Positions 7,636-17,260 are shown, counted from the first letter of the stretch. The stretch: DNA of 64,000 nucleotides from Fen-1258 sp964449775 (GCA_964449775.1 CAYVBQ010000018.1:12592-76591); one strand, 5' to 3'. Made by a program: numbers and translations. Notes: a model not told the origin generated them from the sequence alone.

Positions 7636-9189
7636 TTATTTTAGATATTTGATAATTGCTTCAGCACTTCTCTCTCCATCAATCGCGGCGGAGACAATTC
7701 CTCCGGCATATCCCGCACCTTCACCGCACGGAAATAATCCTTCAATTTCAACATGCATTAAAGTTTCATTGTTACGTGGTATTCTAATCGGTGAGCTTGT
7801 ACGTGTTTCAGCGGCAAGTATTTGCGCTTCTTCCGTTAAATATCCTTTCATTTTTTTCCCGAAGATTATTAAACTTTCCCTAAGTCCCTCTGCAATTTTT
7901 ATCGGAAGGATTTCATGAAGTGGTGAACTGACTGTTCCCGGTATGTAAGAAGTCTTTGGAAGAGATTGGGAAGTTATTCCTTTAACAAAATCTGTTACGC
8001 GTTGCGCCGGAGCTCGTAGAGTTTTACCTCCCGCCTCAAAAGCAATCCGTTCAACTTCTTTTTGGAATTCCAATCCGGCAAATACACCGTGTGATTCATG
8101 GTGAGTCCAGTCTTTCTCATCAACGCTAACTACCAATCCTGAGTTAGCGAATGGTGAATCACGGCGCGAAACGCTCATCCCATTCAACACAAGTTCATCA
8201 GGCGAAGTTGATGCCGGAATTATTATTCCGCCCGGACACATACAAAAAGAATAAACCCCACGATCATCCACCTGGCATGTTAAACTGTAGCTTGATGCGG
8301 GTAAGTTTTGATTGCGCTCTTTTGTGTGATATTGAATTTCATCTATCAATTTTTGCGGATGTTCGATACGGACACCCATAGCAAATGGTTTCGGTTCAAT
8401 TTTTATTTTGTGTCTATCCAGCAAGTAATAAATATCACGTGCCGAGTGCCCGGTTGCTATAATTACAGAATCGCCAAGATATTCCTTATCACTATTTACA
8501 ATTACACCCTTAATTTTATTCCCTTCAAGAATAAATTCCGTCACGCGCGATTCAAAATGAATTTCTCCGCCACAGATCAAAATTGTTTCGCGTATAGCTC
8601 TGACAACTTGCGGTAAAATATTTGAACCGATGTGCGGATGAGCATCAATCAAGATTTCTTTCGGAGAACCGTGCTGAACTAAAATGTTTAGTATTCGTTT
8701 TACATCGCCCCGTTTTGTTGACCGTGTAAAAAGTTTACCATCGCTATATGTACCGGCTCCCCCTTCTCCAAAACAATAATTGGAATCGGGATTCACTTCA
8801 CCAAATTGCTGAATTGCCCTAAGATCGCGCCGACGTGTCTGAACATCTTTTCCCCGTTCAAAAATAATCGGTTTAATTCCAAGCTCTATCAAACGTAATG
8901 CGGCAAACATTCCGGCGGGTCCCATACCTACAATCAAAACTTGTTTATTGTTAGTAACCGGTAAAAAATTTAATGGTGCGTATATATCTGTTGGTTCTTC
9001 GCCAATAAATACAATTGCTTTCGTTCTGTAAATCGGATTCCGGCTGCGTGCATCAACTGATCTACGGATAATTTGAACTGCCGATATTTCTTCAAAGTTG
9101 AGTTTGAGTTTTTGTGCGGCAAGATTCTTTTGGTAAGAATAATCGTTAATAAAATCAGGCGGTATTATCAGTTCTATTTCTTTAGTCAT
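7636..9189 (-). CDS. FAD-dependent oxidoreductase (COG2509-like)
   Basis: A 517-residue flavoprotein. An N-terminal segment of about 80 residues precedes the FAD-binding VLIVGMGPAGMFAALRL. Downstream are CFGEGGAGTYSDGKLFTRS, the second nucleotide-binding strand SVIIATGHSARDIYYLL, and the C-terminal CGEGAGYAGGIVSAAIDG that closes over the flavin. This matches uncharacterised FAD-dependent dehydrogenases whose substrates are not known. The frame is intact. It converges with tyrA across the cassette stack. Confidence 0.88.
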   Translation of the reverse strand: MTKEIELIIPPDFINDYSYQKNLAAQKLKLNFEEISAVQIIRRSVDARSRNPIYRTKAIVFIGEEPTDIYAPLNFLPVTNNKQVLIVGMGPAGMFAALRLIELGIKPIIFERGKDVQTRRRDLRAIQQFGEVNPDSNYCFGEGGAGTYSDGKLFTRSTKRGDVKRILNILVQHGSPKEILIDAHPHIGSNILPQVVRAIRETILICGGEIHFESRVTEFILEGNKIKGVIVNSDKEYLGDSVIIATGHSARDIYYLLDRHKIKIEPKPFAMGVRIEHPQKLIDEIQYHTKERNQNLPASSYSLTCQVDDRGVYSFCMCPGGIIIPASTSPDELVLNGMSVSRRDSPFANSGLVVSVDEKDWTHHESHGVFAGLEFQKEVERIAFEAGGKTLRAPAQRVTDFVKGITSQSLPKTSYIPGTVSSPLHEILPIKIAEGLRESLIIFGKKMKGYLTEEAQILAAETRTSSPIRIPRNNETLMHVEIEGLFPCGEGAGYAGGIVSAAIDGERSAEAIIKYLK

Positions 9190-9249
9190 ATTGTCCTCTG
9201 TTTTGAGGAAAAGCTTTTGAATTCAGAATGATGAACATAAAGCTACAGG

Positions 9250-9308
9250 TGTAGAGTGATGAACGTAGAGTGTAGAGTGCAGAGTTATGAACGTAGAGTG
9301 CGGAGTTA
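9250..9308. repeat. Short-word minisatellite (GTAGAGTG / ATGAAC words)
   Basis: Degenerate tandem words such as GTAGAGTGATGAAC and GTAGAGTGCAGAGTTATGAAC run right up to the stop codon of the four-helix-bundle gene. The same words appear inverted on the other side of that gene (9719-9758). Confidence 0.8.
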
Positions 9309-9686
9309 TACACCTCTTGCAGTTTTTATACTGCTTGTTAATAAACGCTCTATTTCATCACAATCTTTAATTAAGCTTTCGTATTCTGATTGAGTTATGA
9401 TTTCAGTTCTGCAAAAAACGTTTAACCAATAGTCAGTTTCACGGCTTTCTTTTAAGGAAATTGAAAGTTTATTTATAAAATCTTTTTTAGATGCTGCACT
9501 TTGTGCTTCGGAAGTATTCGCACCAACGGAAGTACCGGCTTTAAGAAGTTGAACATAAAGAGCTTCTAATGATCTGTCTTTTTGCATTAAACATTTGAAT
9601 AACCTTACAATACGAACTGCAAAATCGATCGTTTTTCTATACAAAATCCCTTTATAAATTTCAGGTGGTTCAAATACTCTTGACAT
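9306..9686 (-). CDS. Four-helix-bundle protein (S23/23S-rRNA-IVP type)
   Basis: A 126-residue helical protein of the family first known from 23S rRNA intervening sequences: DFAVRIVRLFKCL, then LYVQLLKAGTSVGANTSEAQ (the family's S-V-x-A-N-x-x-E-A core), SKKDFINKLSISLKESRET, and a final helical hairpin. No enzymatic role is established. ATG at 9686 is preferred over an upstream in-frame start because GGAG lies five bases before it. The gene is flanked on both sides by the same minisatellite words in inverted orientation. Confidence 0.85.
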   Translation of the reverse strand: MSRVFEPPEIYKGILYRKTIDFAVRIVRLFKCLMQKDRSLEALYVQLLKAGTSVGANTSEAQSAASKKDFINKLSISLKESRETDYWLNVFCRTEIITQSEYESLIKDCDEIERLLTSSIKTARGV

Positions 9687-9718
9687 ATTAACTCCATGAA
9701 TATTTATAAAATTAAAAA

Positions 9719-9758
9719 CCACTCTAAACTCATCACTCTAAACTCGTCACTCTGCACT
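9719..9758. repeat. Short-word minisatellite, inverted relative to 9250-9308
   Basis: ACTCTAAACTCATCACTCTAA and CTCGTCACTCTGCAC are the reverse complement of the words on the far side of the four-helix-bundle gene. They reach the stop codon of the SDR gene. Confidence 0.75.
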
Positions 9759-10548
9759 AATAAGTTGATTTAATGACTCCCCCATCCACAGCGATGGTTT
9801 GACCGGTAATAAATCCTGCTTGCTCGGACGCGAGATAAACTATCATAGAGGCAACTTCTTCCGGTTGAGCAAGACGCTTCATTGGTACTTCATTAGACAT
9901 CGCTTCCAATATTTTTCCCGGAGTTGTGTTGGCAAGTTTAGCTCTAATTTCTGCAAGTTCATGGATTCTTGGTGTAAGCGTATATCCAGGCGCAACATTA
10001 TTAACCGTAATATTGTATTTACCAACTTGATTGCTTAATGTTTTAGCAAAACCTGTAACACCACTGCGGAGCGAGTTTGAAAGAATCAAATTATCAACCG
10101 GTTGTTTTACAGATAGAGATGTTACATTGATAATGCGTCCCCAATTTTTAGCTTTCATTCCGGGCAATACATAACGCGTAAAACGAATAGCACTCATCAG
10201 GACTTGCTCGAAAGCGGCTTGCCAACTATCATCATATAGATCTTCAAAATAACCGGGTACAGGTCCGCCGCAATTATTAACAAGAATATCTATATCACCA
10301 AGATTCTTTTGAAAAACTCGAATTGTCTCTTCAATATCTTGCGGTTCATTAATATCGCAGACTTCCCATAATGGCTCAATGCTGTAATTTGTTTTAATTT
10401 CTTGTGCGGCTTTTAAAAGATTTTCTTTGTTGTGAGAACAAATTGCAACGTGGCAGCCTTCCTTAATAAATAATTCAGCAGTGGCTTTTCCTATTCCGCT
10501 GCTTGATGCTGTGACTAAAACAGTTTTACCTTTTAGATGTAAATCCAT
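9757..10548 (-). CDS. SDR-family protein lacking the usual Tyr-x-x-x-Lys
   Basis: A short-chain dehydrogenase/reductase fold of about 263 residues: nucleotide-binding VTASSSGIGKATAEL, DILVNNCGGPVPGY, INVTSLSVKQPVDNL, and a C-terminal GQTIAVDGG. Where the catalytic YxxxK should be, the sequence is LILSNSLRSGVTGF, so tyrosine and lysine are replaced by Ser or Asn and by Arg. Some SDRs share this NSLR-type variant; their chemistry is unclear. ATG at 10548 (MDLHLKG) is preferred to the one four codons earlier because homology begins there. Confidence 0.85.
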   Translation of the reverse strand: MDLHLKGKTVLVTASSSGIGKATAELFIKEGCHVAICSHNKENLLKAAQEIKTNYSIEPLWEVCDINEPQDIEETIRVFQKNLGDIDILVNNCGGPVPGYFEDLYDDSWQAAFEQVLMSAIRFTRYVLPGMKAKNWGRIINVTSLSVKQPVDNLILSNSLRSGVTGFAKTLSNQVGKYNITVNNVAPGYTLTPRIHELAEIRAKLANTTPGKILEAMSNEVPMKRLAQPEEVASMIVYLASEQAGFITGQTIAVDGGVIKSTY

Positions 10549-10656
10549 TTTCAATCTCATTGTTTTTTACTAATTACAATTTAAGGATTTTTCAGAAAGG
10601 ATTTTAAAAAGAAATGCCGAACGTTTCCAATTAGATCGAAACTGTATAAAAAGCAA

Positions 10657-10687
10657 CTTCGTCATTTCGACCGAAGAGAGAAATCTT
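10657..10687. repeat. Dispersed repeat (GTCATTTCGACC family)
   Basis: GTCATTTCGACCGAAGAGAG followed by AAATCTT. A related copy lies at 24005-24095, also intergenic. Confidence 0.6.
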
Positions 10688-10705
10688 AAAATATAATCAA
10701 TAATT

Positions 10706-11935
10706 CTACTTCACATTTGCAACTTCTTTAACAGCCATTTGTTCACTTACAATCTCTTCGGTATCAAGAGCTATAACAAGTTCTTCATTTGTTGGGATTC
10801 TGAGAATACTCACTTTTGAATCAGCAGCAGAAATTACACATTCACCTTTAACGTTTTGATTAGCCGATTCATCTAGATTGATTCCAAGGAATTCCATATT
10901 CGAACAAACATCGTTACGAACCATTACCGAATTTTCTCCGATACCGCCGGTGAATACTAAGGCATCAAGTCCACCCATAGCAGCAGCGTAAGCGCCAACA
11001 TATTTTTTAATTCGGTATGTAAAAACATCAAATGCATATTTTGCCTTTTTATTTCCTTCACCAATGGCTTCTTCAATCTCACGCATATCGCTGCTTTCAC
11101 CGCTGATACCGATGAGTCCGCTATGCTTGTTGAGTAGTGTATTAGCTTCGGAAAGTGATAATCCTTCTTTAGCCATGATATATAGAATGACCGAAGGATC
11201 CATATCACCGCTTCTCGTTCCCATGATCAATCCTTCCAGCGGGGTAAAACCCATCGTTGTATCAACAGATCGTCCACCGTTAACAGCTGCCATCGAACAT
11301 CCATTGCCAAGATGAGCCGTAACCATTTTCAATTGCTCGATTGGTTTACCTAACATCTTTGCCGCACGTTCAGAAACATAACGATGTGAAGTTCCGTGGA
11401 ATCCGTAACGGCGAATTTTATATTTTTTATAAAGTTCATAAGGAATTCCATACAGGTAAGCATGCGGAGGCATCTTAATATGAAATGATGTATCGAATAC
11501 TCCCACTTGCGGTGTATTTGGTAGATGACTCTTAGCAGCTTGAATACCTTTAATGTTAGGCGGATTATGAAGAGGTGCAAGTTCAATATTATCTTTCAGC
11601 GCTTTCATAACCTGATCTGTGATTAATACAGAACCGGAGAATGTTTCTCCACCATGAACAACGCGATGACCGACCGCGTCTATCTCTTTCTTATCTTTGA
11701 TCACTCCGTGATTTGGCGAAAGTAAAACTGCAATTACATATTCAATCGCAATCGTGTGGTCAAGTATTTCGCCTACAATTTTTATCTCCTCTTTATCATA
11801 AGGTTGATGAGTGAGTATCGCACTCGCCATACCAATACGCTCAACCATTCCTTTAGCAAGTGCGATTTGTGCAGTTGTATCTATAAACTGATATTTGATT
11901 GACGAACTTCCGCAATTAAGAACCAGAACCTTCAT
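10706..11935 (-). CDS. ackA: Acetate kinase
   Basis: Interconverts acetyl phosphate plus ADP with acetate plus ATP. ASKHA-fold motifs are clear: VLNCGSSSIKY at the N terminus, VFDTSFH, YGFHGTSHRYVSERA, AHLGNGCSMAAVNGG, and FTGGIGENS near the C terminus. At 409 residues it is normal length. It starts 16 bases after the 3-hydroxyacyl-CoA dehydrogenase gene and has GAGG before ATG. No pta lies nearby, so acetyl phosphate must be made elsewhere or by another route. Confidence 0.96.
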   Translation of the reverse strand: MKVLVLNCGSSSIKYQFIDTTAQIALAKGMVERIGMASAILTHQPYDKEEIKIVGEILDHTIAIEYVIAVLLSPNHGVIKDKKEIDAVGHRVVHGGETFSGSVLITDQVMKALKDNIELAPLHNPPNIKGIQAAKSHLPNTPQVGVFDTSFHIKMPPHAYLYGIPYELYKKYKIRRYGFHGTSHRYVSERAAKMLGKPIEQLKMVTAHLGNGCSMAAVNGGRSVDTTMGFTPLEGLIMGTRSGDMDPSVILYIMAKEGLSLSEANTLLNKHSGLIGISGESSDMREIEEAIGEGNKKAKYAFDVFTYRIKKYVGAYAAAMGGLDALVFTGGIGENSVMVRNDVCSNMEFLGINLDESANQNVKGECVISAADSKVSILRIPTNEELVIALDTEEIVSEQMAVKEVANVK

Positions 11936-11951
11936 TTCTTCCTCAAAAATT

Positions 11952-12887
11952 TTAGTTGATTATTTTACCATCTGCATCATACTTAAAAAATCCTTCGCCG
12001 GTTTTCTTACCAAGTTTTCTTTCGCGAACAAGTTTGCGAAGTATTGGGCAAGGACGATATCTTGGTTCGCCTAATGTAGCCCATAATGTTTCCATCCATG
12101 CAAGGACTTCATCAAGTCCCATCGAATCAGCCATTTCGAGCGGACCAGTATTAAAATTGTAACCGAGCCGCATGGCAGTATCAATATCTTTTGCGCTCGC
12201 AACTCCCTCAAGTAAAATATGCATTGCTTCGTTAAGCAAGGGGACGATTGCGCGTGTTGTCACAAATCCAGGATACTCATAAACTTCAACAGCTGTTTTA
12301 CCAATACGTGCCGCAAATTTTTTAATTACTTCAACAGTTTTATCAGAAGTATCCAATGCACGTATTAATTCAACCAAAGGAACTTTAGGCACCGGATTTA
12401 AGAAATGCATACCAATTATTTTATCCCGGCGTTTTGTTACTTCTGCAATTTTAGTCAGGCTTAGCGTAGAAGTATTGGAAATGAAAATCGTTTCCGGTTT
12501 AGCTACGGCATCAAGTTCCTTGAATATTTTTTTCTTTAGATCATAATTTTCATCAACAGCTTCGATGATAAGATCACATTCCGGAATCTCACTATTGTTA
12601 GTCGTCCATTTGATTCTATTAAGAACTGATTTCATTTCACTCTGAGTCATTGCCCAGCGGGCGATATCTCGTTCCATGGAGACTTTCAAATTTTCTTTCG
12701 CTCGCTCAAGCTGTTCGTCGTCCCGTTCAATCAATACAACATCCAAACCCGCGTTAGCTACTGTTTGAGCTATTCCTTGTCCCATTACACCGCCGCCAAT
12801 AATTGCAACGTAGTCAATCCGCTCAAGTTCTTCGACTTTGTGATTGCCTCCGAGTAAATCTTCTAATTTTAATTTTTCTTCTGCCAT
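11952..12887 (-). CDS. 3-hydroxyacyl-CoA (probably 3-hydroxybutyryl-CoA) dehydrogenase
   Basis: NAD-dependent oxidation of 3-hydroxyacyl-CoA to 3-oxoacyl-CoA. A Rossmann motif VAIIGGGVMGQGIAQTVANA follows a 28-residue N-terminal extension. SNTSTLSLTKIA and GMHFLNPVPKVPLVEL carry the active-site Ser and His region. The C-terminal domain has GFVTTRAIVPLLNEAMHIL and YNFNTGPLEMADSMGLD. At 311 residues it is the monofunctional size. Upstream of ackA in one operon, which suggests short-chain acyl-CoA metabolism coupled to acetate formation. Confidence 0.9.
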   Translation of the reverse strand: MAEEKLKLEDLLGGNHKVEELERIDYVAIIGGGVMGQGIAQTVANAGLDVVLIERDDEQLERAKENLKVSMERDIARWAMTQSEMKSVLNRIKWTTNNSEIPECDLIIEAVDENYDLKKKIFKELDAVAKPETIFISNTSTLSLTKIAEVTKRRDKIIGMHFLNPVPKVPLVELIRALDTSDKTVEVIKKFAARIGKTAVEVYEYPGFVTTRAIVPLLNEAMHILLEGVASAKDIDTAMRLGYNFNTGPLEMADSMGLDEVLAWMETLWATLGEPRYRPCPILRKLVRERKLGKKTGEGFFKYDADGKIIN

Positions 12888-13400
12888 GATTCACCGATAT
12901 ATTTTCAAAATTATTTGATTTCCATCTGTAAAATAATGAAATCTACAGAGAGAACCTTCAGAAAGAACAAATATTATACCAGAGTTATAAATGGAAAAAC
13001 GAATAGATTATATGGTTTGAATGAACGGTTTATCAGAAATAAAAATCAATATGCCAATATTGGGAATATTTCTTTCCAAATGATTCTTACATAATCCCGC
13101 TACGGAATATTACCGGCACCGTTCGGTTACAGTAATCCGAAGAACTCACCTTGCTTGATATTTAAGCTCACATTCTTCAGCGCGTTTACATTTTCAAAAT
13201 TTTTTACGATATGACTGATTTTAAGCATGAGTCTTCTCTAAAAAGGTAATTTCATTATAGAAAAGTTTTGAAATCGGTTTATTTTCACAATCCAAAATAA
13301 CGGAATAAACCTTTTTAGATACGCCTCAAGCATATTTAATCAACTATTTTTATTTTGGCTTTAAGATAATTGCTTAAGTTAAGATGTCAAACAAAACTCT
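12888..13400. other. Intergenic region with an ABC ATPase remnant
   Basis: Between two genes pointing away from each other. Apart from the remnant at 13110-13228 no gene is seen. The AT-rich part near 13290-13400 probably holds the recQ promoter. Confidence 0.6.
13110..13228 (-). pseudogene. N-terminal remnant of an ABC transporter ATPase
   Basis: Minus-strand translation from ATG 13228 gives MLKISHIVKNFENVNALKNV, then SLNIKQGEFFGLL, a TAA stop in place of glycine, and PNGAG. This is the start of an ABC ATPase up to the Walker A loop (normally GLLGPNGAGKST). The lysine, the threonine and everything after are gone. Confidence 0.8.
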
Positions 13401-15995
13401 ATGTTAATGCATTCAAAAGATATTCTAAAAAAGTTTTTCGGATATGATGAGTTTCTGCCTGCGCAGGAAGAAATAATCTCTGCAATACAAAACGGTGAAA
13501 GTGTTCTTACAATTCTGCCAACCGGCGGCGGTAAATCTCTCTGCTATCAGATTCCCGCTTTGATGGCTCCTCGTTTTTCAATAGTGATCTCACCTCTTAT
13601 AGCTTTAATGAAAGATCAAGTAGATTCTATCAATAAAATCGAAACCGTAGCTGCTTTCATCAACAGTTCATTAGACTCACGTGAGATTGAGAAAGTTTTA
13701 CAAAATCTTGCCAACGGTTCAATAAAAATTCTATATGTATCTCCCGAAAAACTTTCAAATAGATATTTTGCGGAGAGACTGAAATCATTACAACCTTCTA
13801 ACCTATTTGTTGACGAAGCGCATTGTATTAGCGAATGGGGACATAACTTTAGACCCAGTTACCGGAAGATCAAGGAGTTTGTAGAGTTCCTCGGGATGAA
13901 AAATGTTTCTTCTTTCACTGCCACTGCAACTGAAGATGTCAGAAAAGATATCATTGACCAGCTTGGATTGAAAGATCCAAAAGTTTTTGTACGCGGATTT
14001 GAAAGAGAGAATTTCCATTTAAATGTGATTCACACACAGCACAAAAAAGAAAAAATCGCAGAAATATTAAAGAGTAGAAATGAGCCGGCTATTATCTATA
14101 CTGCAACTAGAAAGTCGGCAGAAGAAGTTTCAGAATTTCTGCGCAGCAATCGAATTGACTGCACGTTTTATCACGCAGGATTGGCGTCAGAATTACGCAG
14201 GATGATTCAGGACGATTTTCTATCCGGTAGAATTAAGGTGATTGCAGCAACTAACGCCTTCGGAATGGGAATTGATAAAAGTGATATCCGCGCCATCTTT
14301 CATTTCAATATGCCGGGGACAATAGAAAACTATTACCAGGAGATAGGGAGAGCGGGACGCGACGGTAAAGCCGCCAGCATTTTTTTGTTATACGATGAGC
14401 GCGATAGATTGATTCAAGAATATTTTATTGCAAGCTCAACTCCAACACGTCAACAGATCGAAGATGTTTATCAATTGATTTGCGATCTTGGCAAAATTGC
14501 GGTTGGAAATCTTTCCGAGAGTGATATTCCGCTTAATAATAATTTCCTTTCACTTATTAGGGCAAAAAAGATAAACCAAGGATTGGTGAATGCATCAATT
14601 AAAATCCTGGAAGAATCTGAATACTTCCGCCGCAGATCTGATTTCGAGAATAATCATTACGGTCAATTTCTTCTTGATCCTAAACGGCTCAATCAATTTG
14701 CAAAAAGTTTTACCGACGCTGAACTGAAAGATTTAATACTGCTTCTTGCGCGAGAATACGGCAGTAAAATATTTAGCTCTAAAATTCAGATTGGTGTAGG
14801 AAAACTTTCTCATTTGCTTGAAATATCTGAGGATTCAATCATAGAGTTGCTTCAGACTTTGAATCGTTCCGGCATATTCTCTTATGAACAACCGTCTCTC
14901 TTCCCATCAATAAAACTAATTGCCCCACGAGTTGAAGCAAAGCGGCTACGATTAAATCTCGAAAGGAGCCGTAAACTTGCAGATCATGCTAAAGCAAAGC
15001 TTGATAAGATGATTGGATACGCATTCACTGGACTATGCCGGTTTAAATATATTCTAGAATACTTTGGTCAGTTTGATCCAAACTATAAATGCGGCAAGTG
15101 CGATGTCTGCACCGGTTCAATTCAAACAACAAAAGTTACTTTGGAATATTTAGAAGAAATTATACTTCAAACGGTTCATGAATCAAGCACACCGATAAAA
15201 AAGAATAATTTAATTCACATACTCACCGGTAAAACAGATTTGTCATCACTGAAAAAGTTTTCAACATTTGGTTCATGCACTCATTTTAAGAAAGAAGAAA
15301 TTGATAATTCGATCGCTTCCTTGAATAATAGCGGGTTACTGAGTGTCATCAAAGATGTCTTGTCACTCTCCGAGAAAGGTGTTGGTAATTTTATTGAGAT
15401 TGAAGATGATAGTAAACCACAAAAAGTTGACACTAAATATGAAGCGGAACTTAAGCTATTTAATTTACTTCGGCAGATCAGAAAAGAAGCCGCAGATAAA
15501 TTCGGGCAGCAAGCCAGACTGATTTGCCCCGACGAAGTGCTTAGAGAAATTGTTCAGTTAAAACCAAAAACTTCTTCTGAGTTGATAAATATAAATGGGT
15601 TCAATCAACGTATGTTCAATAAAATTGGTGAGGAATTTCTGATTGTGCTAAAGAATTTTTCTGACTCAGAAAAGATGGATGCTAATTTGAAGCAGAAGAA
15701 CATCCCCGCTAATATTTTAAAAGTGCTTGAGTTAGTACAAAAAAAATATTCGTTAAGTGATATTTCAACGTTGACAAAATTGCCCGAGTCAATTGTCTCT
15801 ACTCAAATAGAAACATTGCTGGAATTGCAGCCCGGTCTTGAAATAGATTTTCTTTTTGAGAAGAACGAATTAAAAGTGATAAACAAAAAAATTGATGAAG
15901 GTATTCTTGATCTGAGATCATTAAGGGAGGCGCTTGAGAACAAGATCGGTTACGCTAAATTGCGGATTGCCGTAGCAAAACGGAGGGTTAATTGA
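13401..15995 (+). CDS. recQ: ATP-dependent DNA helicase RecQ
   Basis: A 3'-5' DNA helicase for replication and recombination repair. Motif I is LPTGGGKSLCYQIPAL, motif II VDEAHCISEWGHNFRP (the RecQ DEAH with aromatic-rich loop), motif VI YYQEIGRAGRDG. The zinc-binding cluster is CRFKYILEYFG with CGKCDVC, then the winged helix. An HRDC domain (LLRQIRKEAADKFGQQARLI) and a C-terminal helix-turn-helix tail of the HTH_40 kind follow. At 864 residues it is a long, full-domain RecQ. ATG at 13401 or 13407 are both possible. Confidence 0.96.
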   Translation: MLMHSKDILKKFFGYDEFLPAQEEIISAIQNGESVLTILPTGGGKSLCYQIPALMAPRFSIVISPLIALMKDQVDSINKIETVAAFINSSLDSREIEKVLQNLANGSIKILYVSPEKLSNRYFAERLKSLQPSNLFVDEAHCISEWGHNFRPSYRKIKEFVEFLGMKNVSSFTATATEDVRKDIIDQLGLKDPKVFVRGFERENFHLNVIHTQHKKEKIAEILKSRNEPAIIYTATRKSAEEVSEFLRSNRIDCTFYHAGLASELRRMIQDDFLSGRIKVIAATNAFGMGIDKSDIRAIFHFNMPGTIENYYQEIGRAGRDGKAASIFLLYDERDRLIQEYFIASSTPTRQQIEDVYQLICDLGKIAVGNLSESDIPLNNNFLSLIRAKKINQGLVNASIKILEESEYFRRRSDFENNHYGQFLLDPKRLNQFAKSFTDAELKDLILLLAREYGSKIFSSKIQIGVGKLSHLLEISEDSIIELLQTLNRSGIFSYEQPSLFPSIKLIAPRVEAKRLRLNLERSRKLADHAKAKLDKMIGYAFTGLCRFKYILEYFGQFDPNYKCGKCDVCTGSIQTTKVTLEYLEEIILQTVHESSTPIKKNNLIHILTGKTDLSSLKKFSTFGSCTHFKKEEIDNSIASLNNSGLLSVIKDVLSLSEKGVGNFIEIEDDSKPQKVDTKYEAELKLFNLLRQIRKEAADKFGQQARLICPDEVLREIVQLKPKTSSELININGFNQRMFNKIGEEFLIVLKNFSDSEKMDANLKQKNIPANILKVLELVQKKYSLSDISTLTKLPESIVSTQIETLLELQPGLEIDFLFEKNELKVINKKIDEGILDLRSLREALENKIGYAKLRIAVAKRRVN

Positions 15996-16311
15996 TTGCG
16001 TTACTCTTTTTTAATTCTTCCAGATAATCGTTAGCTTTTTTAAAAAATCTTGCCCATCTATCTTTATCTTGAGAATATTTTCCGAGTTCAACCTCAAATT
16101 CTTTTTCAGTTAGTTCATATTTTTTAAAAACAGCTCCTTTATGTATACGCAGCGAATCAGAATTGTGAGCATAAGTCTTATCGGCAATAACATTCTCAAC
16201 GTAAACTTTAACCAACACTTCTTCAGATACCTTCTCCTTGCTGCAAGCAAAACAAAGTAGAGTAAGAAAGAGAAGTAATAAAATCTTACTATTTCTTTTT
16301 ACTGGCTTCAA
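15988..16311 (-). CDS. DUF4296-like lipoprotein
   Basis: A predicted lipoprotein of about 107 residues. Signal ILLLLFLTLLCFACSKE ends in a lipobox cysteine. The mature part (VFKKYELTEKEFEVELGKYS, then DRWARFFKKANDYLEEL) follows the DUF4296 pattern common in Bacteroidota, of unknown role. A TTG start at 16311, with GAGG upstream, is inferred; it overlaps the end of the rhomboid gene, suggesting coupled translation. The 3' end overlaps the recQ end by eight bases, tail to tail. Confidence 0.65.
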   Translation of the reverse strand: MKPVKRNSKILLLLFLTLLCFACSKEKVSEEVLVKVYVENVIADKTYAHNSDSLRIHKGAVFKKYELTEKEFEVELGKYSQDKDRWARFFKKANDYLEELKKSNAIN

Positions 16312-17260
16312 ATAAGATCCTCTTTTCACGATCCGTAAGATTTTGATACCCGCTCTGACTGATTTTATCAAGAATTTTGTCAATCTCTTCTTGGTTTATC
16401 ACATCATCTTCTTTTCGAGAAGCATTGATATCATAAAACTTTGCATCTTCCACATCAGTCGGCTTAAATGGATTTTTTCGGAAAGTTTTTTTGAAATTGC
16501 CGGCAGAAAAAGTATTACCAGCTTTTTTGAATGCACTAAAAATATTTTTTCTGCTAAATTCGTTTCTACGATTGTAGAGTATGAAAAAGAGTCCAGTAAC
16601 AGCACCTCCAACGTGAGCCAAATGTGCGACTAAACTTTGATCACCAACGGACATAAATTCAAAAACAAAAAGAATTGCAATAAGATATTTTGCTTTGATA
16701 GGGATTAAGAAATAGATGAACACATAACGATCCGGGAAATACATAGCAAAGGCAATCATTACACCAAAGACGGCGCCTGAAGCTCCGATAGTTGGTCCAA
16801 CGCCACCAGCAGCTAATAAAGGTGATAGAAACAGTTGAAGTAATCCTGCACCCAGACCGCACAATAAGTAAAAAAGTAAAAATCTCTTTGGACCCATGAT
16901 ATGTTCAATCTCCATTCCAAACATCCAGAGTGCGAACATGTTGAACAAAATATGAGAGAAACTTCCGTGCATGAATTGATAAGTTATTAATTGCCACGGA
17001 TAAAAACTTGCAGAAAGAGCTCCTTGTAAAACACCTTGGAAATATATTGGAACTCCGCCACCCTCTAACGGCATCAGAGCAAAATATCTTACGATCATAT
17101 CGTCAAGAGTAATTGGTCTATCTATAAAATAAGTCTTTCCAATTAGTTCGATGAAGAAGACAATCACATTACTCAGCAACAATGCTTTAATTACCGGCGG
17201 GAAAAAAGTAAACCCACCCATTCCGGATGGACGATAATAATCTCTCGAATCTAAACCCAT
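16289..17260 (-). CDS. Rhomboid-family intramembrane serine protease
   Basis: A polytopic membrane protein of 323 residues. Rhomboid signatures: HGSFSHILFNMFALWMFG (WR/loop and HxxxN region), the catalytic serine in GASGAVFGVMIAF, and the catalytic histidine in LAHVGGAVTGLFF. A cytosolic C-terminal tail of about 100 charged residues has no recognised domain. Rhomboids cleave membrane-anchored substrates; the substrate here is not known. The DUF4296 lipoprotein gene overlaps the 3' end. Confidence 0.93.
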   Translation of the reverse strand: MGLDSRDYYRPSGMGGFTFFPPVIKALLLSNVIVFFIELIGKTYFIDRPITLDDMIVRYFALMPLEGGGVPIYFQGVLQGALSASFYPWQLITYQFMHGSFSHILFNMFALWMFGMEIEHIMGPKRFLLFYLLCGLGAGLLQLFLSPLLAAGGVGPTIGASGAVFGVMIAFAMYFPDRYVFIYFLIPIKAKYLIAILFVFEFMSVGDQSLVAHLAHVGGAVTGLFFILYNRRNEFSRKNIFSAFKKAGNTFSAGNFKKTFRKNPFKPTDVEDAKFYDINASRKEDDVINQEEIDKILDKISQSGYQNLTDREKRILFEASKKK

